Assembly (NCBI GenBank): GCA_015478945.1
Contig: JABUQX010028326.1
Coordinates: 1-41,769, forward strand
Reading direction: 5' to 3'
Length of the DNA: 41,769 bases
From: Trachelipus rathkii
Lineage: Eukaryota > Arthropoda > Malacostraca > Isopoda > Trachelipodidae
The position numbers and the translations under genes are program-made. The notes under the pieces were generated by a model, which saw only the letters and a list, made by a program, of their open reading frames with translations, was not told the DNA's origin and did not search any database. This document shows, piece after piece, positions 22,151-32,625 of this stretch; positions within the stretch are counted from its first letter, which is position 1; each line of letters starts with the position of its first letter.

Positions 22151-22310
22151 CAATTATATATATATATAATATTATACTATATATATATATATTATAATAT
22201 GATATAATATATATATATATATTATATATATATATATATAAATAATTATATATATAGTAAATATATATACTTATATTATATAATTTAAAACACAAGTTAA
22301 GATATATATA
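22151..22310. repeat. (AT)n arrays
   Basis: TA arrays between the two AGATATCT-containing blocks. Confidence 0.9.
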
Positions 22311-22925
22311 TCATGAATATTATATAAAACAGATATCTTTAGATATCTGCATAAATACGCCACCGATATTATATATATTTAAGCCCCAAAGCAAAGCATA
22401 TATAGATCGTATATATAAATATATATTAAAAAAGGAAAATTAAGCATGTAAGTTATATAAATAAATTAAATATTATGCTCTAGAAAAAATGAAATATAAC
22501 ACAAGTAATGTTACAAATATTATATAAATTTTTGCCCATACACTAAATATATTAAATTACAATAATTCATACAGAACATATGTTCGATGATATATATGAA
22601 TGAGTTAAGTATATCAGTGAAAATAATGATATAGACAAACTGATTTACAACGATTTAAACTATTACTTGAAATGAAAGATTTAGACACATTGAGTAGGTC
22701 GATTTTTCAGTGTGAACAAATGAGCAATTACAGCTGGAAGGATAATCCGTTGCTTTAAAGCAAAGAGTTGCCAACTAGTATTAACAATATATAATTTAAA
22801 TAAATACAATATGATTTTAAAAAACTTTTTCGTATATAAAATATTGAAACTTTAATTGTTTTAATTACATTAGGTTTGTTACCACAAGACTTTTACATGG
22901 TTACAAATAATAATACACATCAAAT
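22311..22925. other. AT-rich sequence, no gene seen
   Basis: No frame of interest on either strand; some TA-rich patches. Confidence 0.5.
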
Positions 22926-22940
22926 AATATAGTATCTTAC

Positions 22941-23012
22941 CTGCTAGTGGACATATGGCAACACGCAGATATTAATGGCATTTGCAAACACATGTGATGA
23001 CAGACGACACTC
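22941..23012 (-). other. Candidate 72-bp internal exon, unknown gene
   Basis: On the minus strand a pyrimidine-rich stretch ending TTTTACCTATAG leads into a 72-base block that ends CTAGCAG before GTAAGA. Both edges match splice consensus well, and the block is less AT-rich than its flanks. Only one frame is open through it (it contains MCLQMPLISACCHM). A donor-like end of an upstream piece lies at 23434. The phases do not join cleanly to the upstream small frame, so it may be an untranslated exon or coincidence. Confidence 0.3.
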
Positions 23013-23410
23013 CTATAGGTAAAAGCAAAATTATTCTTACACGAATAAATCAAACTTATTAAACATAACTTAAACATTACTGTTTTTAACAAGAACTAAC
23101 ACAAGATTCATTGAAGAATTACAACCCTTTTTGCAGTTTAAAAACATTAAACACAAATTATTAATAATATAATAACAAATAAATAACACTTCCACGATTT
23201 TACAATGATATAGCCACTAAAATATAATAAAAAACATCGATCACGACAGAGAAAGCGCGTACCTAAACTGTAAGCATTTGATGATTCGAAGATAAAGAAA
23301 GATATAAAATATTCATACATTCTTATTTATATAAATTTTCGTCAATGAGTTTACGCTCAGCAATCATAATCCTTAAAATAATAAATAAATGATGTATATT
23401 TAATTGTTAT

Positions 23411-23497
23411 TTAGTCGAGCAAATATACATTACCTTCAGCAGAAACGGAAAATTGGTATTTCTTTACAACCGAAACTCTGTCGCTAGAAATCTCCAT
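23411..23497 (-). other. Small minus-strand open frame with internal splice donor
   Basis: An ATG at 23497-23495 opens 28 codons (begins MEISSDRVSVVKKYQF) ending at TAA. Within it, GCTGAAG followed by GTAATG at 23434/23433 fits a 5' splice site, so it may be a first coding exon spliced to the candidate exon at 22941-23012. Product unknown. The residue composition is ordinary protein, unlike the surrounding AT-rich DNA. Confidence 0.25.
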
Positions 23498-23934
23498 TTT
23501 CTTCTAAAACCGAAACATGAAATCAATCAAATTTTTTAATACAATTAAGCTCTAAAACTTATATAAATTAAATATAATTTCATACACATTTACATATAAT
23601 GTTCAAAACCTATAAATTAATAAAATATAGTATAATAATAATAATAATAATAAATATAATAAATAATATAGTATTATTATTATTACTACAGACTTGCAAG
23701 CGACGACCAATCAAAACTCATGTTTCAAAAATTAAGTCGAAAAACAGTTTTTATTGGCTGTCGTTTACGCATGAATTATAAACATTTACAAATTTCTTCT
23801 GATGAGCGATTGGCAATGATACATCGTAACTAGAAAATGAAAGGAAATCACACTGACACTGGCTGCATTGCTTTATAATACATAAATGAGGCAAAGTTAT
23901 GTATTACGTTTTACTATTACATTGCATAGTAATA

Positions 23935-24045
23935 TTTAACAAAAATTAAATCATAACCTTATCTAATTATCATAATTAACGGATAAATATAAACATAGTA
24001 AAGTTTTATCTTATGTAAGCTAACTATGAACTATAACAATACTCA
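23935..24045. repeat. Solo copy of the ~90-bp segment-specific repeat
   Basis: AAATCATAACCTTATCTAATTATCATA and the following GTAAAGTTTTATC..GTAAGCTAAC words match the module of the 300-bp tandem repeat at 20880-21545. It lies about 90 bases downstream of the 3' end of the minus-strand gene at 24135-24509. The quoted words here are described by position because the match runs across 23950-24035. Confidence 0.55.
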
Positions 24046-24128
24046 ACAACAACAGCAGCGATAAACAGCTATCATTAGCAACTAAACCAATAAAGCGAAC
24101 ATAGGGGGGGGGTAAAACAAGTTAAGTT

Positions 24129-24134
24129 TTTATT
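24129..24134 (-). terminator. Poly(A) signal AATAAA directly after a stop codon
   Basis: The stop codon TAA (24137-24135) is followed with no gap by AATAAA on the minus strand. Such tight stop/poly(A) spacing is typical of compact genomes such as large DNA viruses, though in AT-rich DNA it can arise by chance. Confidence 0.4.
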
Positions 24135-24509
24135 TTATAACATATAATTTTCATTGAAAAGTGCATTATATAAATACATAAAAACATATGCATTATCTAA
24201 ACAGGGGACATAGGTCACTAAATTGGCAAATTCTATATATTTTCCGGGATCAACTCCCTTGAAAGGATGTAAGTATAAACGCGTCTGCAGCGCTAAACAT
24301 TTGTTCTGAAATAATTTTTGATTTAAAGTTCTTCTTCTTAAACACATTTTTAAAATCAATGTGCTAGTTATTAACATACTCTTGTATACCTCATTATACG
24401 GTAAACCACATGTTTCCGTGTAAATATCGCAGATTACTCCGTGAGCTATATGTATTAAATCTTCAAGTATGTTGACATCGTCAAGATGTGATGTTAATTC
24501 GTTTTTCAT
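24135..24509 (-). CDS. Unknown protein of 124 residues, compact minus-strand gene
   Basis: The chosen start is the ATG at 24509-24507; an in-frame TAA lies a short way upstream (near 24533), so the frame cannot extend far. The product is non-repetitive with good residue variety: an acidic N-terminal helix-like stretch (ELTSHLDDVNILEDLIHIAH), several Cys, a basic patch near residue 58 (MCLRRRTLNQKLF), a PFKGVDPGKY motif around residue 83-92, and a hydrophobic aromatic C-terminus. No signal peptide or clear membrane span. It lies 81 bases downstream of another minus-strand frame (24591-24962) in the same direction, and its stop is followed at once by AATAAA. I do not recognise the family. Options are an endogenous large-DNA-virus-like gene, a gene of an uncharacterised mobile element, or the last exon of a poorly conserved host gene. 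Confidence 0.5.
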   Translation of the reverse strand: MKNELTSHLDDVNILEDLIHIAHGVICDIYTETCGLPYNEVYKSMLITSTLILKMCLRRRTLNQKLFQNKCLALQTRLYLHPFKGVDPGKYIEFANLVTYVPCLDNAYVFMYLYNALFNENYML

Positions 24510-24590
24510 TTTAATCAAAGCTGTTATATTTTAAGATGTTCGAACTGAGAAACCTATACATGTACGCCAGAAGGTCGCACTGTCGATGGG

Positions 24591-24962
24591 TCAATAGTTG
24601 CGTACATCAAGGCTTTTAATATTGTCACACGATGAGAAAACAGCATCTATTCTATTATAATCTCTCACACTGTCCCCCCAGCTAGATATTTCACAGCGAG
24701 TAGATACATCAGATGACACACACTTAGCCTTTACCCATGTTCCGACGATATCGATAATCTTGATGAATTCTTCAACAGAAATGAACAAGGGTCTATTATT
24801 TGCCCCTCCTGCGGGAATACAAGCAATGTATCGGTCTCCATTCGGTTTACGAATAAATATAAATGACACATCGTCGGGAATAACGAAGGTCCTCGTAAAG
24901 ATATCAACAATAAGCTTAGAGATACGGTGAGACGTCGTTATACCAGCACAGCGAAAAATGTC
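24591..24962 (-). CDS. Unknown protein-like frame (124 codons) with no ATG; continues upstream past one stop
   Basis: Open on the minus strand from after an in-frame TAA (24965-24963) to TGA at 24593-24591. No methionine codon lies near its start, so translation would need a GTG start (24869 is one candidate), a spliced upstream exon, or a frame continuing through the stop. Notably the same frame is open again above the stop, up to 25082 (words SDWLKERISLPLGPV), and the sequence on both sides looks protein-like, suggesting a single-base nonsense change in a longer gene of about 165 codons. Visible motifs: RISKLIVDIFTRTFVIPDD, FIFIRKPNGDRYIACIPAGG, VEEFIKIIDIVGTWVKAKC. The product is mixed alpha/beta in character with no membrane segment. 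Family unknown. The neighbour at 24135-24509 follows on the same strand after 81 bases. Confidence 0.45.
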   Translation of the reverse strand, partial: DIFRCAGITTSHRISKLIVDIFTRTFVIPDDVSFIFIRKPNGDRYIACIPAGGANNRPLFISVEEFIKIIDIVGTWVKAKCVSSDVSTRCEISSWGDSVRDYNRIDAVFSSCDNIKSLDVRNY

Positions 24963-25082
24963 TTACTGATGAAAATCGTGTGGATAAACAGGCCCCAAAG
25001 GTAATGAGATTCTTTCTTTCAACCAATCAGAAAGAAGTAAACAAGAACATGACGTACGAACGCTCCATTTCGGTTCAAAAGT
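24963..25082 (-). pseudogene. Upstream in-frame extension of the 24591-24962 frame
   Basis: The minus-strand frame of the downstream CDS continues above the TAA at 24965-24963 to a TAG at about 25085-25083, giving about 39 more codons with ordinary composition (Trp, Pro, Cys, charged residues). No ATG lies in this frame; an ATG at about 25062 is in another frame and reaches a stop after 13 codons. Either a premature stop has broken the gene, or the CAGTAAG around the stop is part of a splice signal. Confidence 0.35.
25014..25035. promoter_or_regulatory. CCAAT box inside a short palindrome
   Basis: TTCTTTC and GAAAGAA flank CAACCAATCA, forming an inverted repeat around a CCAAT-box consensus (CCAATCA). 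It falls within the upstream extension of the minus-strand frame. A second CCAATCA lies at about 23707 with an inverted ATTGGCTG partner near 23753. Could be regulatory or chance. Confidence 0.25.
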
Positions 25083-25167
25083 CTATACAACATAGCATAT
25101 ACAGCATTGTTTAAACGAACGTGAAATTGCAGCAGAAACCAAAAATAAGTGATAATAACAATTATAA

Positions 25168-25365
25168 TTTCATGTACAGGCTTTACGCCCTAATCGTTTG
25201 CTGTTCGTGTTTGTATTTTCATGTTCAGGCTTTACAATCGAGACGTTTTCTGTTCGTATTTGCATTTTCATGTTTAGGTCTTACGAGCAATTCGTTTCAC
25301 GTATGTATTTGTATTTCATTAGGGTTATTAGATACACGTCGAGAAGTTGTTCATACTCCTATCAC
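25168..25365. repeat. 49-bp tandem repeat, about 4 units
   Basis: CATGT(A/T)CAGG-like anchors occur at 25171, 25220 and 25269, with a diverged fourth at 25317 (periods 49, 49, 48). Unit content: TTTCATGTTCAGGCTTTACG, a variable stretch, CGTTT, then TGTTCGTATTTGTAT. Both overlapping plus-strand frames here simply translate the repeat. The array lies just beyond the 5' end of the minus-strand gene pair. Confidence 0.75.
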
Positions 25366-25510
25366 CTTTCGATACATTACGCAATACCTTTTGATTCTTG
25401 TTTGTCACAGAGTTACTATAACAAGTTTATTAAAAACATTATTATGTTTTCGCTAATACCTTTATTCTTTTTATGTTTTATAACATTAGCATAGTAATTT
25501 TTTTTAACAA
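25366..25510. other. AT-rich spacer, no gene seen
   Basis: The continuation of two overlapping plus-strand frames that begin in the 49-bp repeat. Hydrophobic and unconvincing as protein. Confidence 0.4.
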
Positions 25511-25760
25511 AGCCTAACAAAAATTTATCACAACATAACTTATCTATCATACTGATCAACGAGTAAATGCTAATCTATGCAACGTTGTCAAATTAACTCT
25601 GTCAGATGAGCTATTGCCAAACTTACCAATCTCACATGTTCTATCACATCTAGGACATACTAATGTTAATTTAATATTAACATAGTAATATTTATCATAC
25701 TATAACCTAATTAACAAAGTGAACTACGAAAAAATGCTAATCTGTATACCGTATGACGAG
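25511..25760. repeat. Two further copies of the ~90-bp segment-specific repeat
   Basis: Copy one (about 25515-25600): AAAATTTATCACAACATAAC, then TTATCTATCATACTGATCAACGAG, TAAATGCTAATC. Copy two (about 25685-25752): AATATTTATCATACTATAAC, CTAATTAACAAAGTG, AAAAATGCTAATCTG. Both resemble the modules at 20885, 21165, 21455 and 23940. Confidence 0.55.
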
Positions 25761-25763
25761 ATA

Positions 25764-25793
25764 TTTTTTTTTTTTTAAAAAAAAAAAAAAAAA
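25764..25793. repeat. Perfect T13/A17 homopolymer palindrome
   Basis: Thirteen T directly followed by seventeen A with no spacer, so the strand can fold on itself or the site marks the junction of two opposite poly(A) tails. It lies at the right edge of the region holding the segment-specific repeats. Confidence 0.9.
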
Positions 25794-27190
25794 TTATTGA
25801 TGTTTGATTCCGTGTGTCGAGAGAGTTGCCATTTTTTTCGATATATTTTTGTATTTACCTATTTTTTTATTTGCCAATTAATGATTTCCTTGTTAATTAT
25901 TTTTATTTATGTTTGTTTATTTATTTGATTCGGGTTTTCATAACTAATATAACTGATAAATTGGATAGCGATTTTTTTTAATCTAGGGTAAAAATCTCTG
26001 CCTATACCGAAAAAGATATATACTATTTATATATATATATTATATATATATAATATAATAGTATAATTATTATCATAAATGTATATATTTTATATATGTT
26101 TTATTATGTAATATCGATGTAAAATTCTTTAATATATGTAAATATATATTGTATATATAAGTAGTAAAGTTATATATATATATATATATTATATTAGGTT
26201 AGATGATTAAAAAATACTAATTATACTATATATAGTTATGCGTCTAAAACTCATTGTTGGGCTTGTGGGCGCTGTTACGTTAGGTATTTATTATTCAGCT
26301 ATTCTCACTTTTAAATTGTGCAGTAGTAAAAATAATTCATAACATAAACCATATAGCTCAATATTAGTGCGATTTAAGGTGCGTATTAGACTCGTGTAGG
26401 TGCAAGAATACAATGAATGGACACAGATTTAAAATCGAACTATTGTATCATTGCTAAAGTCAGAATCATTGCAATAATTATTTTTGTCTCTTTATTATTC
26501 GATTTTCGAGGTATTGATTATTATTAGCGGAAGGAGTTATATCAAATATTTGTACTCGTATGGTCTATTTGTAATTAAGGGCCTCATCTTTAAGATTATA
26601 AAGTGTGTAGTTCGTACAAAATGATAAAACCATTCTGTACATGAAATTAATAAAGAAAATATAAATTTAAAAATTTCTAAAAAAAAATGAAAAGAAATTG
26701 AGTAAGAATTTGTACTGGTTAGGCGAGATCTTTATAGAACGAACTTTCCAAAATAAAAAACTAGTTAACTAAAAATATGTAAGACTAACAGGTAAAGTGA
26801 TTTTTGTGGTGTGGAAAAATTAATGTAATAAAACAAATAATTTAAAAAACTCATCCGAAATCACCATGAGAACAGGTATTACTAACATAACACTTGTTTG
26901 GTACGAGTTTTCTGTAAATCAGAATGAATTGGGAAATATTTAGGAATGTATATGGGTTGAGAAGACGAAGGAGGGGGGGGGAATTTGATTTGGACTCCAG
27001 TTCTTTGATTTATTCGTAGGAAAATAAACATAGATAGTTGAAGACAAAATAATAATTTATAAATTGAGGATTTGATACACATTTTCTCTTGAAAATTGAG
27101 CCTAACGTCGAAGATCAGAAATAATAGAGAAAAAAAAAAATGAGTGATCTAAAATTTTATTCCGGCCCTGGGTTGATGGATATATTATAT
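25794..27190. other. AT-rich sequence with TA arrays, no gene seen
   Basis: A TA array occupies about 26010-26225. 26235-26660 is unique and ends with AATAAAGAAAATA, resembling a poly(A) signal at about 26650. The minus-strand frame at 26882-27082 runs through a poly-C/poly-G stretch (26971-26981 is GGGGGG-rich) and is not convincing. Confidence 0.5.
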
Positions 27191-27400
27191 ATGCATTATT
27201 ATATATAATCTATATAATATATATATTATATATTAATATAATTATAAAATTAATATAATAATTATATATAATATTTATTATTTTTTTATTATATTATATA
27301 TATATATATATTATAATATATATATATAATATTATATAATTTTTCATTATTTTTACTATATAAGTTTATTTGTATATATTATATATATAATAGTATATTC
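27190..27400. repeat. (AT)n arrays
   Basis: Interrupted TA repeat immediately upstream of the LINE fragment. Confidence 0.9.
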
Positions 27401-27439
27401 ATATAAGCCAAATTCACATCAGCTAGAACGAATATGATA

Positions 27440-29345
27440 AAAGGATGAAAAAGAGAATTACTAAAAGATGGCAATAATACGACGAGGACGGGGAGGAGGC
27501 AAGAGAGGTAAATGAACCAGTTTTGGAATGGAGGCGAACGGTATAGGAGCTTATTGTAAAGGATCGCGAAAAGGTTAAGAGTGAGTATATAAGGGGAATT
27601 GTTTAGGAATAAGATAGGTAGTTGGTGCTTATCACAACTGGATAAAATGGGATATGAGGGGAGTGTGGAGAGAACACTTCGAAAATCTGCATAACATTGG
27701 CAGTATAACGAAGAGGTGATAAGTGAATAATGTTGTGGGTTTAGGACGGTGCAAGAAGGATAGGTATTTGGGGATGAGGTATTAGCAAAGAGGAGTAAAT
27801 GGGTAGAGTGATACCAAGTTGAAGGTGGTAAATCTGCAGTATAGGAGATGAATATTACGGTGCAAATGATCAATGAACGTGAGAGCGAGAATGGTGTTTG
27901 TGGATTTTGGAAGTTGTGTGACAAAGCGTTTATGGAAGTATAGTTCCAAAAGGATTGGAGGAAAGAGTTTTAAAAACTTGTGATAGGGTAAGGAGGATAG
28001 GAGTAACTGTAGGAATTATGGGTGAAGTTCTCTAGTGTTGTAGGGAAGATTATGCTTGGTATTTTGGTCGAAAGAGTGCGTTGCGTGCCTGAAAGACTGG
28101 TTGGTGAGGAAGTGGTAGAGGATGTGTGGATCAAATCTTTTCGCTGAAACAAATGATTGAGAAAATGAGAAGAATAATTGTATTTAGGTTTTATGGATTT
28201 ACAACAAGCGTTTGATAGGGAAGCTTCTATGTGCAGAGTTTTTATTTATTATTGTGTAGGCTCTGAATGGATCCAAAAGTTTGATTATGACAATGAGTGA
28301 AGCGTGTCGTAAGTAAATGGAGTGAAGTGATTGCTTAATATTATAGCGGAGAGAGGCAGGGATGTTGTTTAATGTCTCCATGTGTTATTCAATTTATATA
28401 TGGATGGGGTTATGAAAGAATTACAGGAGGGGGTGGTGTTAGAATGATGGAGAAAGGAAAAGAGTGGAGGTTGCCCTACCTATTATATGTGAATTATTCT
28501 GGTTTTGTGTGGACGAAATCTGAAGAGAGTTTTTTGAGAGGGATTTGATAAGAGGAGATTTGAGTGTGTGTAAAAGGATGGGTTTGAAAAGTAATGTAGA
28601 TAAGATTAAGTTGATGGCTTTGGGCGAGTAATAATCCTCAGTGTGAAGGTATGTAGATGGTGAGCAGCTGGACAAGTATCCGAGTTTAATGTGGGCGATC
28701 TGTAAAAAAAAAAAAAAAAAAAAAAGAAAAAAAAATATTTAGGATATATGTTGGATGAAAAGGAAACGGATGATGCAGAGTGTAGTAGGAAAGATGTGAA
28801 TGGCAGGAAGGTGGTTGGTGCAATTGAGTGCGCTAGGGTTTTACATGAGAGTATTTTGTTACCTGTGTTAATGTAGTAGTAGTGAGACTATGGTGTTTTG
28901 GAATATAGAAGAGTATATCAAAAGTAATGTGCTGCAGATGTGATAATTTAAGGTCGTGTTAGTTTTGAGAATGATAAATGAAGGAATGAACGCATAGAGA
29001 GATTGTGTGGAGTGTGAAGAAAGGGGTAAATGAGAGAATAAATAAGTAGTTGAGATGATTTGGTCATGTGGAAAGGATGGATGATAGTCGGATGGTTAAG
29101 CGGATGGATGTATAGTGGTGAGTAGCTGTGGAATGACCGACTGAGGACGGAAGAAAAAAGGTCGATTGATGTCGGTAAATGGAATGCTTGTTGGAGAGAA
29201 TGAGTTTTGGCAGGGAGAGAAGAAAGGGATAATATGAGTGAATGGGGGTATGTGAGGGGTATGGTTTGTTGCCAAAGTTTTAAGGATGAACCTACATGAC
29301 GGAGATGCATAGTGATGGTATCGTTGCGGTCTTGTGAGCTCTAGG
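27440..29345 (+). mobile_element. APE-type LINE, linker + reverse transcriptase + C-terminus (5'-truncated, decayed)
   Basis: A plus-strand LINE read in many frames. Landmarks in order: a REVNE-like linker (about 27505), a GRGCVDQIF RT box (28120-28140; the bases are near identical to the copy at 41632-41655), motif A as FMDLQQAFDR (28190-28219, normally DxxxAYDRV), a RQGC..SP box (about 28345-28375), the position of the YADD active site at about 28475-28490 where the Asp pair is lost, then LRWFGHVERMDDS with its Trp codon read as a stop (29050-29088), and a GRPRKRW-like segment (29136-29170). The last two motifs are typical of RTE/Jockey-like elements in decapods. The N-terminal endonuclease is missing, so the copy is 5'-truncated. 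Stops in every section make it inactive. The minus-strand frames over this region (Ser/Pro/Leu-rich) are shadows of it. Confidence 0.8.
28704..28735 (+). repeat. A-rich run inside the LINE RT
   Basis: Twenty-two A, a G, then nine A, lying between the RT palm/thumb region and the segment that reads like LDEKETDDAECSRK. It is not part of the coding pattern of the family, so it is an expansion or the tail of a tiny insertion, or a sequencing artefact. Confidence 0.7.
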
Positions 29346-30295
29346 AGTGGATTATTTATCTGACTGGACGGTTCTCACTAAAAGTTATAAAGGGGGAGTA
29401 AGGCTGTGCTTTCTTTTTCGACTTGGTATATTTCTATACTTTTCTGGTGTCTCTACATAAAACCACTTCACCACATTTCTACTTCCATTTTCCTGAAAGT
29501 GACACAGCTTATATTTCCCTCATAATATCTAATGATTCCACTTACTCACCATCTCTCTTAAAATTTTAGGAAAATTTCAATTCTAACTCATTTTTCCTTT
29601 TCTCTTTCCCTACTTTATTTCCACATGACAAATGCTGAAGCTAAGCCTTTCGCTCTAACCCTTGCCTCTAATTTTACTTTTAATGGTTCCGGTTTAGCTG
29701 GGCCCTCTCTCTCTACTCTTAGAATCTCTTCTTGAAATTATTTCCATACAATAACTTTTTCCACATGACCAAATTCTTTTAGCTATGTAAATGATATCAC
29801 TAATGTAGATGAAGAAATTCGAATTATTCTTAAGTATAAAGAATCAAGTAATTATGTCATAATAAACAAAAGAAATTCACTTTTTGACCTTCTGAAAATT
29901 GCATAGAATTTGTCTATCTATTTTTGAGTTGTGTCAGTATGGCCTCTAATATTTCCAAAAGACTTTTTAAAAGAAAACTACAATGCAACCCTTCTTACAT
30001 ACACTGTTTCTCCTCACATAATCTAAACACTAAAATTGCACTCTTCTCCTTTTTCTTACGAGCTTTCGGTGATCTACCAGCGTGTCTTCAACCTGAACTC
30101 AACTTTTTAACTTCCACTTTCAAAAACTTTTAATCTTTCAACATCTATCAAAGGCTTTAAAAGGGCAAACAGAACCTACTACATCCTATTTCATGGGAAA
30201 TCTTAAGTTCTAATCTTTCCTTCCTCCTTCATTTTATCTTACCTTTTTTAAAATGGCGTGCAGTTTTTAGAATGAATTTTTTCATCTGATCGGGC
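29346..30295. other. Pyrimidine-rich unassigned sequence
   Basis: After the LINE 3' end the plus strand turns rich in C and T (29400-30240). The 69-codon plus-strand frame at 29924-30133 has no recognised domain. The strand bias suggests a minus-strand retroposed sequence, but no family was identified. Confidence 0.45.
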
Positions 30296-30480
30296 ATATA
30301 TATATATATTATAATATTAATATATTGTATATTATATTTAATTAATAATATTATAATAGTTATATATTATATATATATAATATATATATATATAATAATA
30401 TATATTTATATATATATATATAATATATATATATTAGAGATATATATATATTTATATAAGTATTATATATATATATTTTA
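30296..30480. repeat. (AT)n arrays
   Basis: Interrupted TA repeat of about 185 bases. Confidence 0.93.
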
Positions 30481-30829
30481 CTTCTGAAATAAGCTATTTT
30501 TTTATTGGTGCGAAGGTGCAAATTGTTTTTTTCTCAAGAGATGTTTCTGTGAAATTTGGAGCACTGTAGAGCTAGAAGGTCGTAATTGATTTGTTATGTT
30601 TACTTGATCATTTAATCTTGCACAGAAGGGGATTCATTGTCATTGTTAATTTGAAAAGACTGTTTCGCATTTATATGTTATGTGCAAATAAAGATACAAC
30701 TTTTAGCGTATGATTTCGTAGCAGTGGGAACTTTTGTTCTTCTTAATAAAGACATAAAAATAAAGAGGATCCACAAGCGTTAAATTTAGGCTTTAATAAT
30801 TGACGCAACTGCAAGTTTAATTGGTTCTT

Positions 30830-31790
<961 letters not shown>

Positions 31791-32480
31791 TTTAAATGAC
31801 GGCTGCTGCTTTTTCAAGTTAACTCAATGTATTAAGCCTATGCAACAGAATGCGATTAAGATACTGAGTTTGTTTTCGTGATAAAGTGATGCATTCGAAT
31901 GATTCTACTTTAGGTAGAACATAACATTAAATTACCTAATGCAGATTTTGAAATTTGGTAAAATTAGTTTCATAGCTTTGGTCATTACTTCAGAAAACTT
32001 TTACCTTGTATGAAAATGAATTCTTAATTTTTTGTATAGTGTATCTTAGGATATGATAGCAAGTGGGTTCCATTACTATCCTTAAAATGAGATGAATTAA
32101 GTTTTTCGAAAGCGTATTTCACCTTGCACTTATCTAATTCTATGCTTGAAGAATAATGGAGCTAAGATTGGTATTTTTTGGTACTGAAACAGGTTTCCCA
32201 CATCAAATGTATTTGTATATGGAAATTATTTTCGATGAAAAAATAATCTAACTTTTTATCATTCTTTGAAATTAAAAAGATAAAATATATCGTTTTGATA
32301 TTTATAAGTTGCTGACATGCTTCCCGAAATTCAAACAAGCCATAAATAACCAAAAGCAACACACACTATCAAACGTTGCGTGCGTCGCGAGATCTTACCA
32401 AAAAAACTGACTTGCATGACAGGAAACTATGTAGGGCGATAGTTTATACTGAAAAAGTTAAAAAAAAGTTGCTAGGCTTT
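31791..32480. other. Unique AT-rich sequence, no gene assigned
   Basis: May contain the unrecognisable 5' part of the preceding hAT-derived pseudogene. A piece at about 31795-31820 reads EKAAAVI on the minus strand, compatible with that family. Nothing else seen. Confidence 0.4.
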
Positions 32481-32484
32481 TAAA

Positions 32485-32625
32485 ATTTGAAATGTATTAT
32501 ATTATATTATAACTATATATATATTATAATTATTAATATTATATAAGATTATATATTATATAATATTAATATTATATATATATCATATAATATAGTATTA
32601 TTATACTTATGTAGAGAGAGAGAGA
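32485..32625. repeat. (AT)n array ending in short (GA)n
   Basis: TA arrays followed by a GAGAGAGAGAGAG stretch at about 32612-32625, another compound microsatellite. Confidence 0.88.

Noticed and set aside
25121..25494. Two overlapping plus-strand frames with hydrophobic segments
   Set aside because: They start inside and translate the 49-bp tandem array; no independent coding evidence.
27379..29310. Series of Ser/Pro/Leu-rich minus-strand frames
   Set aside because: Antisense shadows of the plus-strand LINE reverse transcriptase.
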